Positions 22,612 through 33,217 of a stretch of DNA of 64,000 bases are shown one piece after another (the first letter of the stretch is position 1; each line of letters begins with the position of its first letter). The notes under the pieces are model-generated. The model was given only the letters and a program-made list of their open reading frames with translations, had not been told where the DNA came from and searched no databases. This DNA comes from Humulus lupulus. Taxonomy: Eukaryota; Streptophyta; Magnoliopsida; Rosales; Cannabaceae. The stretch covers positions 42,664,607-42,728,606 of the forward strand of contig NC_084802.1 of the NCBI RefSeq assembly GCF_963169125.1, in the 5' to 3' direction. Made by a program: the position numbers and the translations under genes.

Positions 22612-24782
22612 TGTTAGGATCGAGTTTCCTAATATGCAGCGGAAAGGTGGTGGGGTTGGCCCAGTGTATAACAAAAATTTTGTAACATATTTAAACTACC
22701 TTTAAATATGCAGATCTATTAATATACATACATTAATCATAAGCAAGTTAAGGATATAATTCATACCTCTTGAAGCCTATCAAGTGTCCTTACTATCTTT
22801 TCGTACTTAGAACGATCTTCCTATCCAAGACGCTCCCAGGTACTCACACCAAGATCTTCCAAAGTGTTCTCTACACCTCAAGAAGTGTGTGGACACTTAG
22901 AGAATGAAGGATAGTTTATTTGTGATTCTACTTGATGTACTCAACACATGAGATCAAGAGAATAGGCCTGAGAATTGGTTCTTTATTTTTCAGGGAGAGA
23001 AAACTATCGTTCTATTTTTCACAGAGCGAATAGACTGAGTTGTCTCATATATCTGAATATTTTCTGATTTGTCATACTTAAAAGAAAATATTCAAATTTA
23101 AAAAATAAATCTGTAACCAACTTACAATTTACTTTTTAATCAATTAATTATTCTATTAATGAAATATCCAAAAACCAATTTTTGAATTATCCATTAATTG
23201 ATAAATTAAATAAATAAAAATGAAAATCCTATCCCTGAAAAATAGCCCTACACTGTGTGTGCACGTGTAGCATCCCTATTTTTAGGGATGTGGGTTTTTT
23301 TAATTTTTATTTAATTATTTATTCAAACTACTTTGTCAGATAAAATATAATAACCTGATAACTAATTCAAATTTAAATTAATTATCAAAGATAATTAATT
23401 ATTTGAATAAATATTAATCTTTTAAATTCAAATCCAATTTGAACTTATCATATTATTATCTCCCACTCAAATAAATATATTTAATTAATTCTACCAATTA
23501 ATTAAATCCAATATTTTCAAAAATAAATATTTAATTTATTATAATTTTGAAAATTATAATTAATTAATTTAATTATTTAATATAATTTCGAAAATTATAC
23601 AATAATTAAATATTAATTAATTTTGTTAACTACAACTAATTTATAATTAATTAATTAATCACTATTATCATATAATTGCATATTTGGCCTGAAGAACAAA
23701 TTTCTTCTCAAATATGTCTTTAAACTATTTTCCCCCTCATATCAACTCTTACCTTGAATAGTATTGATAGAGCCGCTATGGGGACCTATGGACCTATAAT
23801 TCTAAGCTCCAATAAATTTGAGATTATTAATTAAACTCTTTAATTAAATAATCTTAATTTATTAATCTCATGATTATTCTACTATAAATATGAGACTGCA
23901 CTCTTGTAATTATAGACATTTCATTTACTGAGTACTTTATAATTATAAAGTGTCCATTGATGTAATCGTTGCATACAACTTGACCCTCTAATAATGGTTC
24001 ATAATTAATCGGGAATAAAATTACCGTTTTACCCTTTTAATTATCTCTTGTTTCCTTAAGTACTATTGACTTTACTAGTGAATGTTAATTCATAACTAAA
24101 TTATGAATTTGAGCTCAATAACCTTTCAGTCCCAAAAGTCAACCCTTAAGAGAACCATCATTCAATCTATTGCGAGAAGGCATGGATTCCATATCTGTAT
24201 ACTATGTCCCCAGCCATCTACATTAATGAGTTCCCAAAACAAAAGTTTCTTGCCTGATCCTTTTGACAGACCCTAACAAGTGAATCAAAGAACTCATATA
24301 ACATAAACAGGAGTTCATAGTAACTTCAGGATTAAGATCTATTTGTATGTGATCATCAGTTGATATATTTAATTAATACTTCGAAACGATATTTAACTAA
24401 GTGTTAATAAACATATCTGCTCCAGTTCTATATATTCTCTAATATATAAAGCACCTCCACTAAAGTGTCCTACCACACTAGTGATCTGGATCTAGATCAC
24501 ATGTATTCATAATACTAGTGGACCGTACTTGCAGTAATTAATCTAAAGATTCCATAACTTTATTTTACTGCGAACTATTCAAGTTCATTTATCTCAAACA
24601 CAATCCTTCCGTACCAATACGTGTTTGAGATCACATATATGAACTTAGGAATTTTCCTGATATTTACATAATATTATCATAGAATAATATAGTCCATATA
24701 ATATATGCATAACAAATTCAATTCATTTATTTATTTCATAAAAAATGTCTACTACATATGCTTTCAGGGAACATTTCCAACA
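22612..24782 (-). mobile_element. Solo LTR F, copia-type, TSD ATGAT
   Basis: 2171 bp, TGTTAGGATCGAG at the left and TTTCCAACA at the right, flanked by ATGAT at 22607-22611 and 24783-24787. Very AT-rich with no reading frame. In minus orientation it starts TGTTGGAAATG, a common start of plant copia LTRs, so minus orientation and Ty1/copia origin are likely but not proven. It cuts element B's pol. Confidence 0.8.
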
Positions 24783-25662
24783 ATGATAAACCTTGGTCCA
24801 GTTCCAAGTTCTCATAACTCAACACGTGTGTAGAATCGGATACATACTTTTGGAGCATGGATACATGAAACACATTGTGAACCCCTGATAGAGCTGGAGG
24901 CATTGCCAATCTGTAAGCTACCTCTCCAACCCGTTCCAGAATCTCAAAGGGGCCAACAAACCTAGGGCTCCACTTGCCCCTTACTCCAAACCATTTCACC
25001 CCTCTCAAGGGAGAAACTCTGAGAAACACGTGATCACCGACCTGAAACTCTACGCTCCTGCATCTTAAGTCTGAGTAACTCTTCTGCCAACTCTGGGAGG
25101 CAAGCGTTTGAACTATAATCTTCTCAATCGCCTCATTGGTCCTTTGAACATTCTCAATACCTAAATACCTCCTTTCACCCCTCTCATCCCAATGGATGGG
25201 TGATCTACACTTCCTCCCATAAAGCATCTCATACGGAGCAACTCCAATAGTCGCCTAATAACTATTATTGTACGAAAACTCAATTAGAGGGAGATATTTA
25301 CTCCATGATCCCCCAAAATCCATTACGCAGGCTCGCAACATATCCTCCAGTATCTAAATTGTCCTCTCAGACTGTCCATTTGTCCGAGGATGATAAGCGT
25401 TACTAAATTGTAACCGTGTACCCATAGCCTTCTGCAGGCTCTCCCAAAACTTGGAGGTGAAGGTGGGGTCCCTCTCGAATACTATTGACCTTGGAGATCC
25501 ATGTAGTTGTACAATTTCCTTCACATACAACTCAACATACTGCTCCACTATATAAGTTGTCCTAACAGACAAAAATTGGGCTGATTTGGTGTACCAATCC
25601 ACAATCACCCACGTTGAATCATGTTGTCCCATAGTCTTCGGTAATCCAACCACGAAATACAT
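24783..25662 (-). pseudogene. Element B integrase
   Basis: 25662-25354 gives the core: FVVGLPKTMGQHDSTWVIVD, then FERDPTFTSKFW for the second catalytic region, and AYHPRTNGQSERTI with the third-position Glu. After a stop, 25227-24783 gives MLYGRKCRSPIHWDE, EFQVGDHVFLRVSP and SPRFVGPFEILERVG, the GPY/F-type C-terminal module. The last residues read into solo LTR F. Stops at about 25256-25258 and 25354-25356 and point changes show it is dead. The zinc finger lies in the broken stretch 25680-25980. Confidence 0.8.
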
Positions 25663-25978
25663 GATGATATCCTCTCATTTCCACTCCAGAATCCCTAAAG
25701 GCTACATCACCCCTGCTGGCCTCTGATGTTCAACCTTTACTTGCTGACAAGTCAAACACTTGGCCACAGAATCCACCACATCCTTCTTCATTCCTGGCCA
25801 CCAATACAAGGTTCTCAAATCTTAGCACATCTTCATCATACCCAGATGTAAGGAATAGGGAGTGGTATTAGACTTATCTAGATCTCCCGCCGGATGCCAT
25901 AATCCATCGAAACGCAAATCCGACCTTTGTACCTCAATAAACCCATCTCTAAAATAGAAAAGTCCTTAGCCGCTCCGG
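25663..25978 (-). pseudogene. Element B integrase zinc-finger stretch, decayed
   Basis: Between RNase H and the integrase core. Short matches to the HHCC finger and its linker can be read, for example a Cys-rich piece near 25745-25800, but stops break it. No other feature is visible. Confidence 0.5.
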
Positions 25979-27575
25979 CTAAGACGTCCTATGTGTGTTC
26001 CCTAAACTAGGGATCCTCCCCTGTGCCTCCTTGATCCTCTCAAGGAGTGTGGACAGAAGAATTATGCTGGCTAACAGACCAACTACCAACTCAATACCCG
26101 CTCTAGTCATCTCTTCAGCTAACCTGTCTGATATATGCCTCGAACTGAATAGCTGTCTTGGGCCCTTCTGACTCAACGCGTCGGGCACTACATTGGCCTT
26201 CTCATGATGGTATAGAATATCATAGTCATAATCCTTTACAAATTTTAGCCAACACCTCTGGCGCATATTTAGATCCTTCTGAGTAAAGAAGTACTTCAAA
26301 ATCTTATGGTCGGTGTATATTTCACACTTCTCGCCATACAAATAATGCCTCCAAACCTTTCGTGCAAATACCATCGCTGCCAGTTCCAGATCATGTGTGG
26401 GATACCTCTGCTCACACTCCTTCAATTGTCTCGATGCGTAGGCTATATCCTTTCCAACTTGCATGAACACACATCCCAAACCCTGCCTCGAAGCATCGCA
26501 GTAGACTACAAACTTCTCATTGTCTGATGACAGACTCAATACTGGAGTGGTGATTAGTCGCCGCTTCAACTCCTTGAAACTATTCTCACACCTGTTTGTC
26601 CATACATACTTAGTCTTCTTACGTGTCAGTTCGGTCAACGAACCGCCGGTAGTACCCTGCCAATCCCAAGAAACTCCTAACCTCTGGTACACTGCTCAGC
26701 CTGGGCCAATCTCTCACTACCTCAATCTTACTTGGGTCCACCAGAATCCCCTCCTTACCAACAATATGGCCTAGAAATGTTACTTGGGGTAACCAAAACT
26801 CACACTTGCTGAACTTAGCATATAACTTGTGCTCTCTCAACCGCTGTAGTACCAGGCGAAGATGTTGCTCGTGCTTTGCCTCTGACTGAGAGTACATCAG
26901 TATGTCATTAATGAATACGATAACAAACTTGTCAAGATAATCCCGGAAGACCCTGTTCATCAAGTCCATAAAGGCTGTTGGGGCATTGGTTAATCCAAAG
27001 GACATAACCAGGAATTCATAGTGTTCATACCTCGTGCAGAATGTGGTATTTGGTATGTCCTCCTCTTTAATCCTTAACTAGTGATAGCCTGACCGAAGGT
27101 CAATCTTGGAGAACAATGTCTTCCCCTATAGTTGGTCAAACAAGTCATCGATCCTGGGCAGTGGGTTCTTGATGGTCAACTTGTTCAACTCTCTATAGTC
27201 AATACACATCCTTAAGGATCCATCATTCTTTTTGACTAACAACACTAGAGCACCCCATGTTGAAAAACTCGGTTTGACGAATCCCAAATCCAGTAACTTC
27301 TGCAACTGAATATTCAATTCCTTCAACTCTGTTGGAGCCATTCTATAAGGTGTCCTAGACACTGGCTCCTCCCCTAGCGCCAATTCTATGACAAACTCGA
27401 TCTCTCGGTGTGGTGGCAACCATGGCAAGTCTGCGGGAAAAACATCAGGAAATTCACATACTAATCTGGTTTCACCTAGTCCAACCGAAACGACCCTAGA
27501 AGTATCCACAATGTTCGCTAGGAATCCTATACAACCCTCTTGCATTAGGTTTCTAGCCTTCAGTGTCGAAATCAT
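25979..27575 (-). pseudogene. Element B reverse transcriptase and RNase H
   Basis: 27575-27126 begins with the RT entry region ([34 protein letters not shown]). 27005-26619 holds [20 protein letters not shown] and the catalytic palm, where the usual xxDD reads Phe-Ile-Asn-Asp, so the first metal-binding Asp is lost. 26692-25979 holds RNase [15 protein letters not shown] with the catalytic Asp, [12 protein letters not shown] and [11 protein letters not shown]. Several frame breaks join the pieces. Confidence 0.82.
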
Positions 27576-27595
27576 AGGTACTCACAGTCCACTCA

Positions 27596-27997
27596 CTATC
27601 CCCACAAATACAAAGGGTACATCCCTTCTGGTTCAAAGATCACCATCCTACGCTTGCAGTCAATCGTTGCCTCGTACTTTGATAACCAATCCATTCTTAG
27701 GATCATATTAAAGTCGTCCATCGCTAACTCAATCAGGTCCACAAACAACTCTCTACTGTCTGTCTCTACTGGCAATGCTCTAACCCATCTCCTAGAGACT
27801 ACTAGTTCCCTAGTCGGCAACATGGTCCTCGATCTCCTACCACACAAATCACTAGGTCTACACAACTGATCTATGTCTCTAGCAGATACAAATGAATGAG
27901 TAGCCCTTGAGTCAATCAATGCGGTAAATGAAGTACCGGTACTAGAAATCTGACCTGTAACAACCGAGGGGCTAGCCTCAGCCTCAGTCTGGGTCAA
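27596..27997 (-). pseudogene. Element B aspartic protease
   Basis: A retropepsin-like frame with FTALIDSRATHSFVS. The catalytic Asp and Ser remain but the Gly of D-S-G is Arg. DFNMILRMDWLSKYEATIDC follows, typical of the second half of the Tekay protease. It would process Gag-Pol. It is closed by a stop before RT and separated from gag by a frame break. Confidence 0.78.
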
Positions 27998-28145
27998 GGT
28001 AAATACTCTAGAAGGAGTGAGGCTGTTACTCTGCTTCAGTTCTTCTTTCCTGGCTTGTGGTCAATCTCTTTACTTGATCCAGGATGTGGGATGTATATGC
28101 CATTCCGAAGTGATCTATTAATCTACTAATAAGTCGTTTATTTTC

Positions 28146-29072
28146 TCAGGTGACTAATGCTCCCACAAGTAAACCAGGCCCTAATCCTGCACTCTCCCTG
28201 ATGTCATCATCTACACCAAGACACACCGAGAAACTCCACCAGTTGTCTCCCTCGCCCCGACGGCCGCTGAAAGCACCCCGTGCCCCCCTGTCCGAGCCAA
28301 GAGGAACATAAAAGTCTGGGGCCTTTCTCTTCTGCTCATTGGGGCCACTACCCCGGCTAGATCTAGTAAAAGGAGACACCATCCTCCGAGCATCGCGCCT
28401 AGCAGCTCCCTCTCTCAAAATCTGATCCTTGGCCCCCTCAGCTGTAAGGGCCTTCTCCACTACCTGTGCATAGGTGGTAGTTCCCGGATCCAAAGTTATC
28501 TTGATGTCACGGGCTATCATAATGTTCAATCCTCGCACAAAACGATCCCTCCATGCCATATTAGTAGGCACCAAGTCTGGTATGAACTTCGTTAGCCGGT
28601 CAAACTTCAAGGCATACTCAGTAACCGTCATCTGGTTTTGAGTCAAATCAATGAACTCGTCCACTTTTTCAACTCGGACTGCAACACTATAATACTTCTC
28701 ATTGAAAATGTTTATGAATTCTTCCCAAGTCATAACTGCCACATTTCTTCTTTGGGACACAACATCCCACCAGATGCGGGCATCCTCCCTCAACATGTAG
28801 CTGACGCAGGCTACACTCTCATTCCCTTCCACCCTCATGAAATCCAGGATGGAAGAAATCATATTCATCCACTGCTCTACCCGCAATGGGTCTGGGCCAC
28901 CCTCAAAGGTGGGAGGATGATGGTACCTGAACCTCTCATACAAAGGTTCCCACCTATTCTCCATAGCAGGCTGGGCTGGCACTGGTGGAACTTGTAACCC
29001 AATGCCCCTAGAAAGGGCCTGTTGCCTCAATTGTTGAAGTTCTTCCTTTATTCGATGAAGTCTAGCTTCCAT
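28146..29072 (-). pseudogene. Element B gag
   Basis: 308 codons starting at an ATG 446 bp inside the 5' LTR. It has the Retrotrans_gag core: FEGGPDPLRVEQWMN, REDARIWWDVV, WEEFINIFNEKYY and MTVTEYALKFDRLTKFIPDL. The frame then shifts into an unrelated Gly-rich end (about 28290-28146), so the CCHC knuckle that should follow is lost. The core is the best preserved part of B. Confidence 0.82.
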
Positions 29073-29498
29073 CTCGGCAAATAACTATTGCCAATTTGGT
29101 GGGGTAGGTGGAGGGTCCCGACCCTGGTTGTCATCCTCGACCATATTGTCGCAGAGTCTGATTGATCACCGAGGCATTACTGCAATATTCCTGCAATCAA
29201 TGATGCCACACATCAGGCATGATAGCAACATCCAAAACCACCTCCCAATCTCATCAATCAACCACAATCAGGAAGTCCACATGTCACACATAGCATATAA
29301 CAATCAAGGGGGCCATGCCCTAGCATCATGCATATACATCAATACATTCATCATGCTTTATCTATACATTCAAGCAAACAAGGCAACTTAAAAAAACAGT
29401 TAAGCATATGGTTCATTAAATACCAACCAACCCTGAGTCGAGCTTGTCACTGGCAGGGAGCGTGCATGTTTAGTCGATCTCCAGGAACCATAAACCTT
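29073..29498 (-). other. Element B leader
   Basis: Untranslated stretch between primer site and gag. Unlike element D it contains no extra open frame on the element's strand. The short plus-strand ORFs here are shadows. Confidence 0.6.
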
Positions 29499-29518
29499 GG
29501 CATGCTCTGATACCAAGT
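29499..29518 (-). other. Element B primer-binding site (initiator Met tRNA type)
   Basis: The minus strand reads ACTTGGTATCAGAGCATGCC immediately after the LTR end. TGGTATCAGAGC is complementary to the 3' end of plant initiator tRNA-Met, the usual primer of chromoviruses. Confidence 0.88.
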
Positions 29519-30593
29519 TGTAACGCGCTACTTCCTTAGAGTCGTTACTATGTGAGTTAAAAATGTGTCATTAGCTCGCAAATCAAGGTTTTAGGTTAAA
29601 AGTGTGACTAAATTGAAATAAAACTCATTTAATGACATAAATTATAAAGATTTTGACATTCATTGAAGTCATAAAAAATTATACATTTAGGATCCCAAAA
29701 TACTGTTTACAAAATGTATTACAACTCAAAAATATAAATACGGTCTACCTAGGCGACAAAACAACCATTATAGTGCATTTTCCCAAAATAAACCTAGCCG
29801 CGGCAACCGGTAGACCGAACATGCACCCGTCGCTCTATGCTCTCCGTACTCATGGTTGGTCGACCTTTCCTTTGCCCTTACCTACACCATAGAGACCTAT
29901 GAGTCGAAGCCCAACAAGAAAACTCAACATATAACATATAACATAACAATCCACGACATACAGAAAAACAGCCAACAGGCTAAACACATAGCGACCTATG
30001 CCGACCCAGGTGCTTTACTAGGCCCTGGGTTCGCGGTCTTCACCAAGCGGGTGGATACAACACCCTTGGAGGGTCTCGCCTTAGTGGCATGCACTCAGCA
30101 TTTTCAACGTTGATGGCAACCCCTTGCTGTACCCAACTTCTTGCCATTCTTGGCCTTCTGTAGAGTCCAAGAACTTTACTTAGCTAATTGTTTAGTAGTA
30201 TTATAGTATGTTTAGTGTTATCATTGTTACTTTGGATTTTTGGTTCAGACCGGGAGTTATTTGGACACTCATAGTAGTACTTATAGATTTTCTAAGTTTA
30301 ACCTATAGTTTAAGAATATTAAGTATAACCTAAGGTTTGATTAATGTGTCTGATATTAAGGATTATATTATTATATTATAAGGTTTAGACATCAACCAAT
30401 AGGATTTTAAGCACATGTTTTGAATGGTAATTAAGGATTAAGTATTTTTGAGGATTAAATTAAATAAGGGTAAAAGTTTGAATGTATAGGGTCAGTCAGC
30501 AGCTTTGAGCACGTTGAGGGCTTAGTCAAGGCTGTTTACTCCATTCAAACTCAGCTAAAAATGTGTAAATTCGTGTTTAAATATTCAGCGTAT

Positions 30594-30723
30594 GCCGATA
30601 TATCGCAACTATAGGGGGCGATATGTCGCAGCACGTAGATACGGAAAACACGAATCGATGCACGGTCGCCTCGGGAACAAAGGTCCAGGCGATATATCGC
30701 CTATAGGGGGCGATATATCGCCT
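30594..30723. promoter_or_regulatory. Paired GGCGATATATCGCC palindromes in D U3
   Basis: Two perfect 14-bp dyads at 30688-30701 and 30709-30722 start 21 bp apart. A second pair lies upstream: CGATATATCG at 30596-30605 and GCGATATGTCGC at 30618-30629. Each pair is joined by CTATAGGGGG. The set lies about 180-310 bp upstream of the TATA box. The arrangement recurs in the other D-family LTRs here, so it is probably a bound regulatory site; the binder is unknown. Confidence 0.65.
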
Positions 30724-30904
30724 CCACCAGCATGAATTCAAATACATTTGAATTCTTTTCCCTTCAGCCATTCAAACTCCTTCAACAGTCCAGCATCTTC
30801 TGAACGAGTCTTCAGCCTCTGCTGAACGATTATTCAAATGATTTTCACTTAAAAAGCCATTATTTTTATTCAAGTAAAATCAAGATATTTTCATTCCCAA
30901 ACTC

Positions 30905-30912
30905 TATAAATA
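30905..30912 (+). promoter_or_regulatory. TATA box of the D 5' LTR
   Basis: TATAAATA in the context CTC[TATAAATA]GGACC. It is identical in the 3' LTR (38635) and at equivalent places in both solo D LTRs. Confidence 0.75.
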
Positions 30913-31460
30913 GGACCTAGTACCCAGCCATTATTCACCATTTGCTCTAAGTTCAGAGGCTGCTAGTGTTAAGTGAGTGAGAGAGTGTAAACACTTGGTT
31001 TGGGGAAAAACTATAAGCTTAAACATCATAAGCTTATCAAACACTTGGGAAGTAAGTGATTGCTATAGTATTTCGGTGGATGTTAGATTGATCTTGCAAT
31101 CTTTGAGGTAAACCCAAAACTCTAGTTCTTTTCTGTATTTTTATGTTATTTCCTTTCTCAAAACCTTCTACTCAGTCCCCTAACCTTATTCTTATTTTGG
31201 TTAGGGAATCCAAGCTTTTAAGCATATAAGTTGGTAAGTATGTTTTCTATGGTTTAGTCTTTCCATCTCTTTCATTTCATCTCCTTTCTTTAGACTTACT
31301 CTTTCTTATGGTTTTAGGAGTGTTCCAACAATCCCAACTCAGTCCATAATCTCGGTAACTTTGGTAAGGAAATAGGCTAGAATCAACATGTTATGTGATT
31401 ATGTTATCTATATGTTTTATGTTATTAAAAGTGTTATGATATATGTGTATGTTTGTAGGC

Positions 31461-31591
31461 TTGGGCATATGACCCATATAACTAACAAGACCCCAAATGG
31501 GTTATGGGCATATGACCTACTTAGCTAGTAGGACCCCACTAATCCCATGGGCATATGCTTGTTTAGTCTATGGGACCCCAAGTAATAATGG
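31461..31591. repeat. Three 44-bp units in D LTR
   Basis: TGGGCATATGACC...GGACCCCA recurs at 31461, 31505 and 31548. It is conserved in the 3' LTR and the minus-strand solo LTR, but replaced by an unrelated array in the solo LTR at 47100-49072. Confidence 0.8.
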
Positions 31592-32066
31592 CCATTATAA
31601 TAAGTGTATGTTATATGTATTATGTTAAGTCTTTATGTTTTCTTATGAATTTATGTATATGATTTTGTGTTAGATTTTCCTTACTGGGCATTAGGCTCAC
31701 TCCTTTCTGTTTATGTGCAGGAAAATAAGTTTAGAGGCGGAAAGATTCGTGATGCTTGGAGAATGTGTATCGATGATGAATGGAGTCAAGGGGCCGAGCG
31801 TTATTCGATTCGAGGATATAGTCTCCTTTTATGTTTTTTATGGTTTTTATGTGTATTTTCCGCATTATTATGTAATGTCTTTTATTTTAAATCTTATTTT
31901 GTTTTAAAGACAATGGGATCCCAAAATCCTTCTTAGTATTCTGTTTCTTTGTAAATAACTCTTATTTTCAAGTTACTCAATAAATTATGGTATTTTCGTA
32001 AAATGTAAGTTTTTATGTATAGTTTCGATAATGGTCCAATTAGTCTAGATTAGTGGGTCATTACAG

Positions 32067-32080
32067 TTGGTATCAGAGCA
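32067..32080 (+). other. Primer-binding site of D
   Basis: TTGGTATCAGAGCA begins one base after the LTR end, complementary to the 3' end of initiator tRNA-Met. Confidence 0.93.
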
Positions 32081-32144
32081 AACGGTTCCCTCGCATGAAG
32101 TTCTCCTCGATACACATGCTCAAAGCTCCGAATCGGACCGCCAA

Positions 32145-32219
32145 GTAAGTGTTTAAGTTACAAGTTACAAGTTACTTTGTCTATGTGTATAGCTAACAAC
32201 TTTAGTGTTTATGTTTCAG
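32145..32219 (+). other. Possible 75-nt leader intron of D
   Basis: A strong donor-like GTAAGTG at 32145 follows a 17-codon upstream ORF (ATG 32095), and a TTTCAG acceptor ends at 32219. Removal would place the first ATG of the extra ORF at 32226. A second acceptor-like pyrimidine run ending GTTAG at 33205 lies 12 nt before the gag ATG. Splicing is inferred from motifs only. Confidence 0.35.
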
Positions 32220-32693
32220 TTAAAAATGAATGGAGCTTTAACCTACCAAGATATCCGAGCCATTAAGGCCTTAAAAAGAATAAGGGAGCCAAGAAACACC
32301 GTAGGAGCCTTAGAAAGGATTACACGAAGGTTGCTTTTGTTTCACCAAGCAATAGGTGGCCTTCAAGAGGCTAAACAAATAATGCTAAGATCAACAGAAA
32401 AATATGTATTAGTGATTAGGTTGTTTAAAGATTTCCATCCTGTAATAGCAGCCTTAGAAGAAATATGGGAAGAAATGAATGATGAGGATGAATCACCATT
32501 AGCAATGAGATACTATTTCCTCTTAGTTAGGTTCACCGCAAAATTTGAATTTCAATTCACCAAGGAGCAAAAGAATAGGATTCTCACAAACCTTCCTAGA
32601 GGGCATTTTGATGCTCATGATAATGATGACTATGAGGCTATAGATGATGATATGTTAGATGACGGATCGGATGTAGAAGATCCCGATTTTTAG
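32205..32693 (+). CDS. Extra ORF (ORF0) upstream of gag in element D, unknown function
   Basis: 162 codons from the first ATG, or 155 from the ATG at 32226, which would be the start if the leader intron is spliced. I do not recognise the family. The N-terminal two thirds is basic and helix-like (ALKRIREPRN, ERITRRLLLFHQAIGGL, EKYVLVIRLFKDFHPVIAAL). A region with MRYYFLLVRF and EFQFTKEQKNRI follows, then a very acidic tail (about 10 Asp in the last 30 residues). No signal peptide, membrane segment or zinc finger is seen. It sits between primer site and gag, where Tekay-type elements normally have only leader. It is open in an element whose LTRs are nearly identical, so openness alone does not prove selection. 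It could be a regulatory or nucleic-acid-related accessory protein, but this is not shown. Confidence 0.6.
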   Translation: MFMFQLKMNGALTYQDIRAIKALKRIREPRNTVGALERITRRLLLFHQAIGGLQEAKQIMLRSTEKYVLVIRLFKDFHPVIAALEEIWEEMNDEDESPLAMRYYFLLVRFTAKFEFQFTKEQKNRILTNLPRGHFDAHDNDDYEAIDDDMLDDGSDVEDPDF

Positions 32694-33217
32694 ATTAGTA
32701 GTTTTTATTTGTTTTATTTACTTTTATGTTATGATTGTAATAAGTGAAATTGTTTTCCAAATGAATAAACATGCTATTTGAATATCATGTGTGAGTTTGA
32801 ATTTTTTTCACAATCATAATAAATACTAAATAAAATGAATAATGACTGAGTTCGGTGAGGGTGGATACGAATCAATGAACCTGGTTTCCTTGTTGAGAGT
32901 TAGGGGGCCTTAGTAGTGGGAACGATTTTACTGATCCCAGCCCTCCCTCAATATGGTTAACTTTGGAACAAAGATAAGTTTCGAGCCTGAGAATTAAGTC
33001 ATATAGGATGATTAGAAACACACTTAGAAAATAAATATGACTTGTTTTTCTAAGTATAGAAACCCACTCTAATAATAAATAAAGACCTATATAATTTTTC
33101 ATAAAAAGTCATAATAAATAGGTCCGAGATATGTTTGTTTTAGAATAAGTTTTTGCCTTAGAGCCTATTAGGAAAAAGTTCTAACATGTTTCTTTTAACT
33201 GTTAGAACTCTGCTACG
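32694..33217 (+). other. Spacer between ORF0 and gag-pol
   Basis: 524 bp without a sense-strand gene, T/A-rich, ending in a pyrimidine run TTTCTTTTAACTGTTAG (acceptor-like) and then the gag ATG. The minus-strand ORF at 32872-33102 is a shadow. Confidence 0.6.

Larger units (their letters stand above)
30159..32065 (+). repeat. 5' LTR of element D
   Basis: Starts TGTAGAGTCC and ends GGGTCATTACA. It contains four GCGATATATCGC-type palindromes (30596-30722), a TATA box at 30905 and a three-unit 44-bp repeat at 31461-31591. The 89- and 64-codon ORFs (31667-31936) recur unchanged in the 3' LTR and are not counted as genes. Confidence 0.96.

Noticed and set aside
30688..30722. GCGATATATCGC array as a CRISPR or origin-type repeat
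   Set aside because: There are only two pairs, placed in U3 upstream of a TATA box and repeated in each LTR copy; no spacers or associated genes.
31667..31936. 89-codon ORF repeated exactly at 39397-39666
   Set aside because: It lies wholly in the D LTRs, downstream of the promoter; identity follows from LTR identity and no domain is seen.
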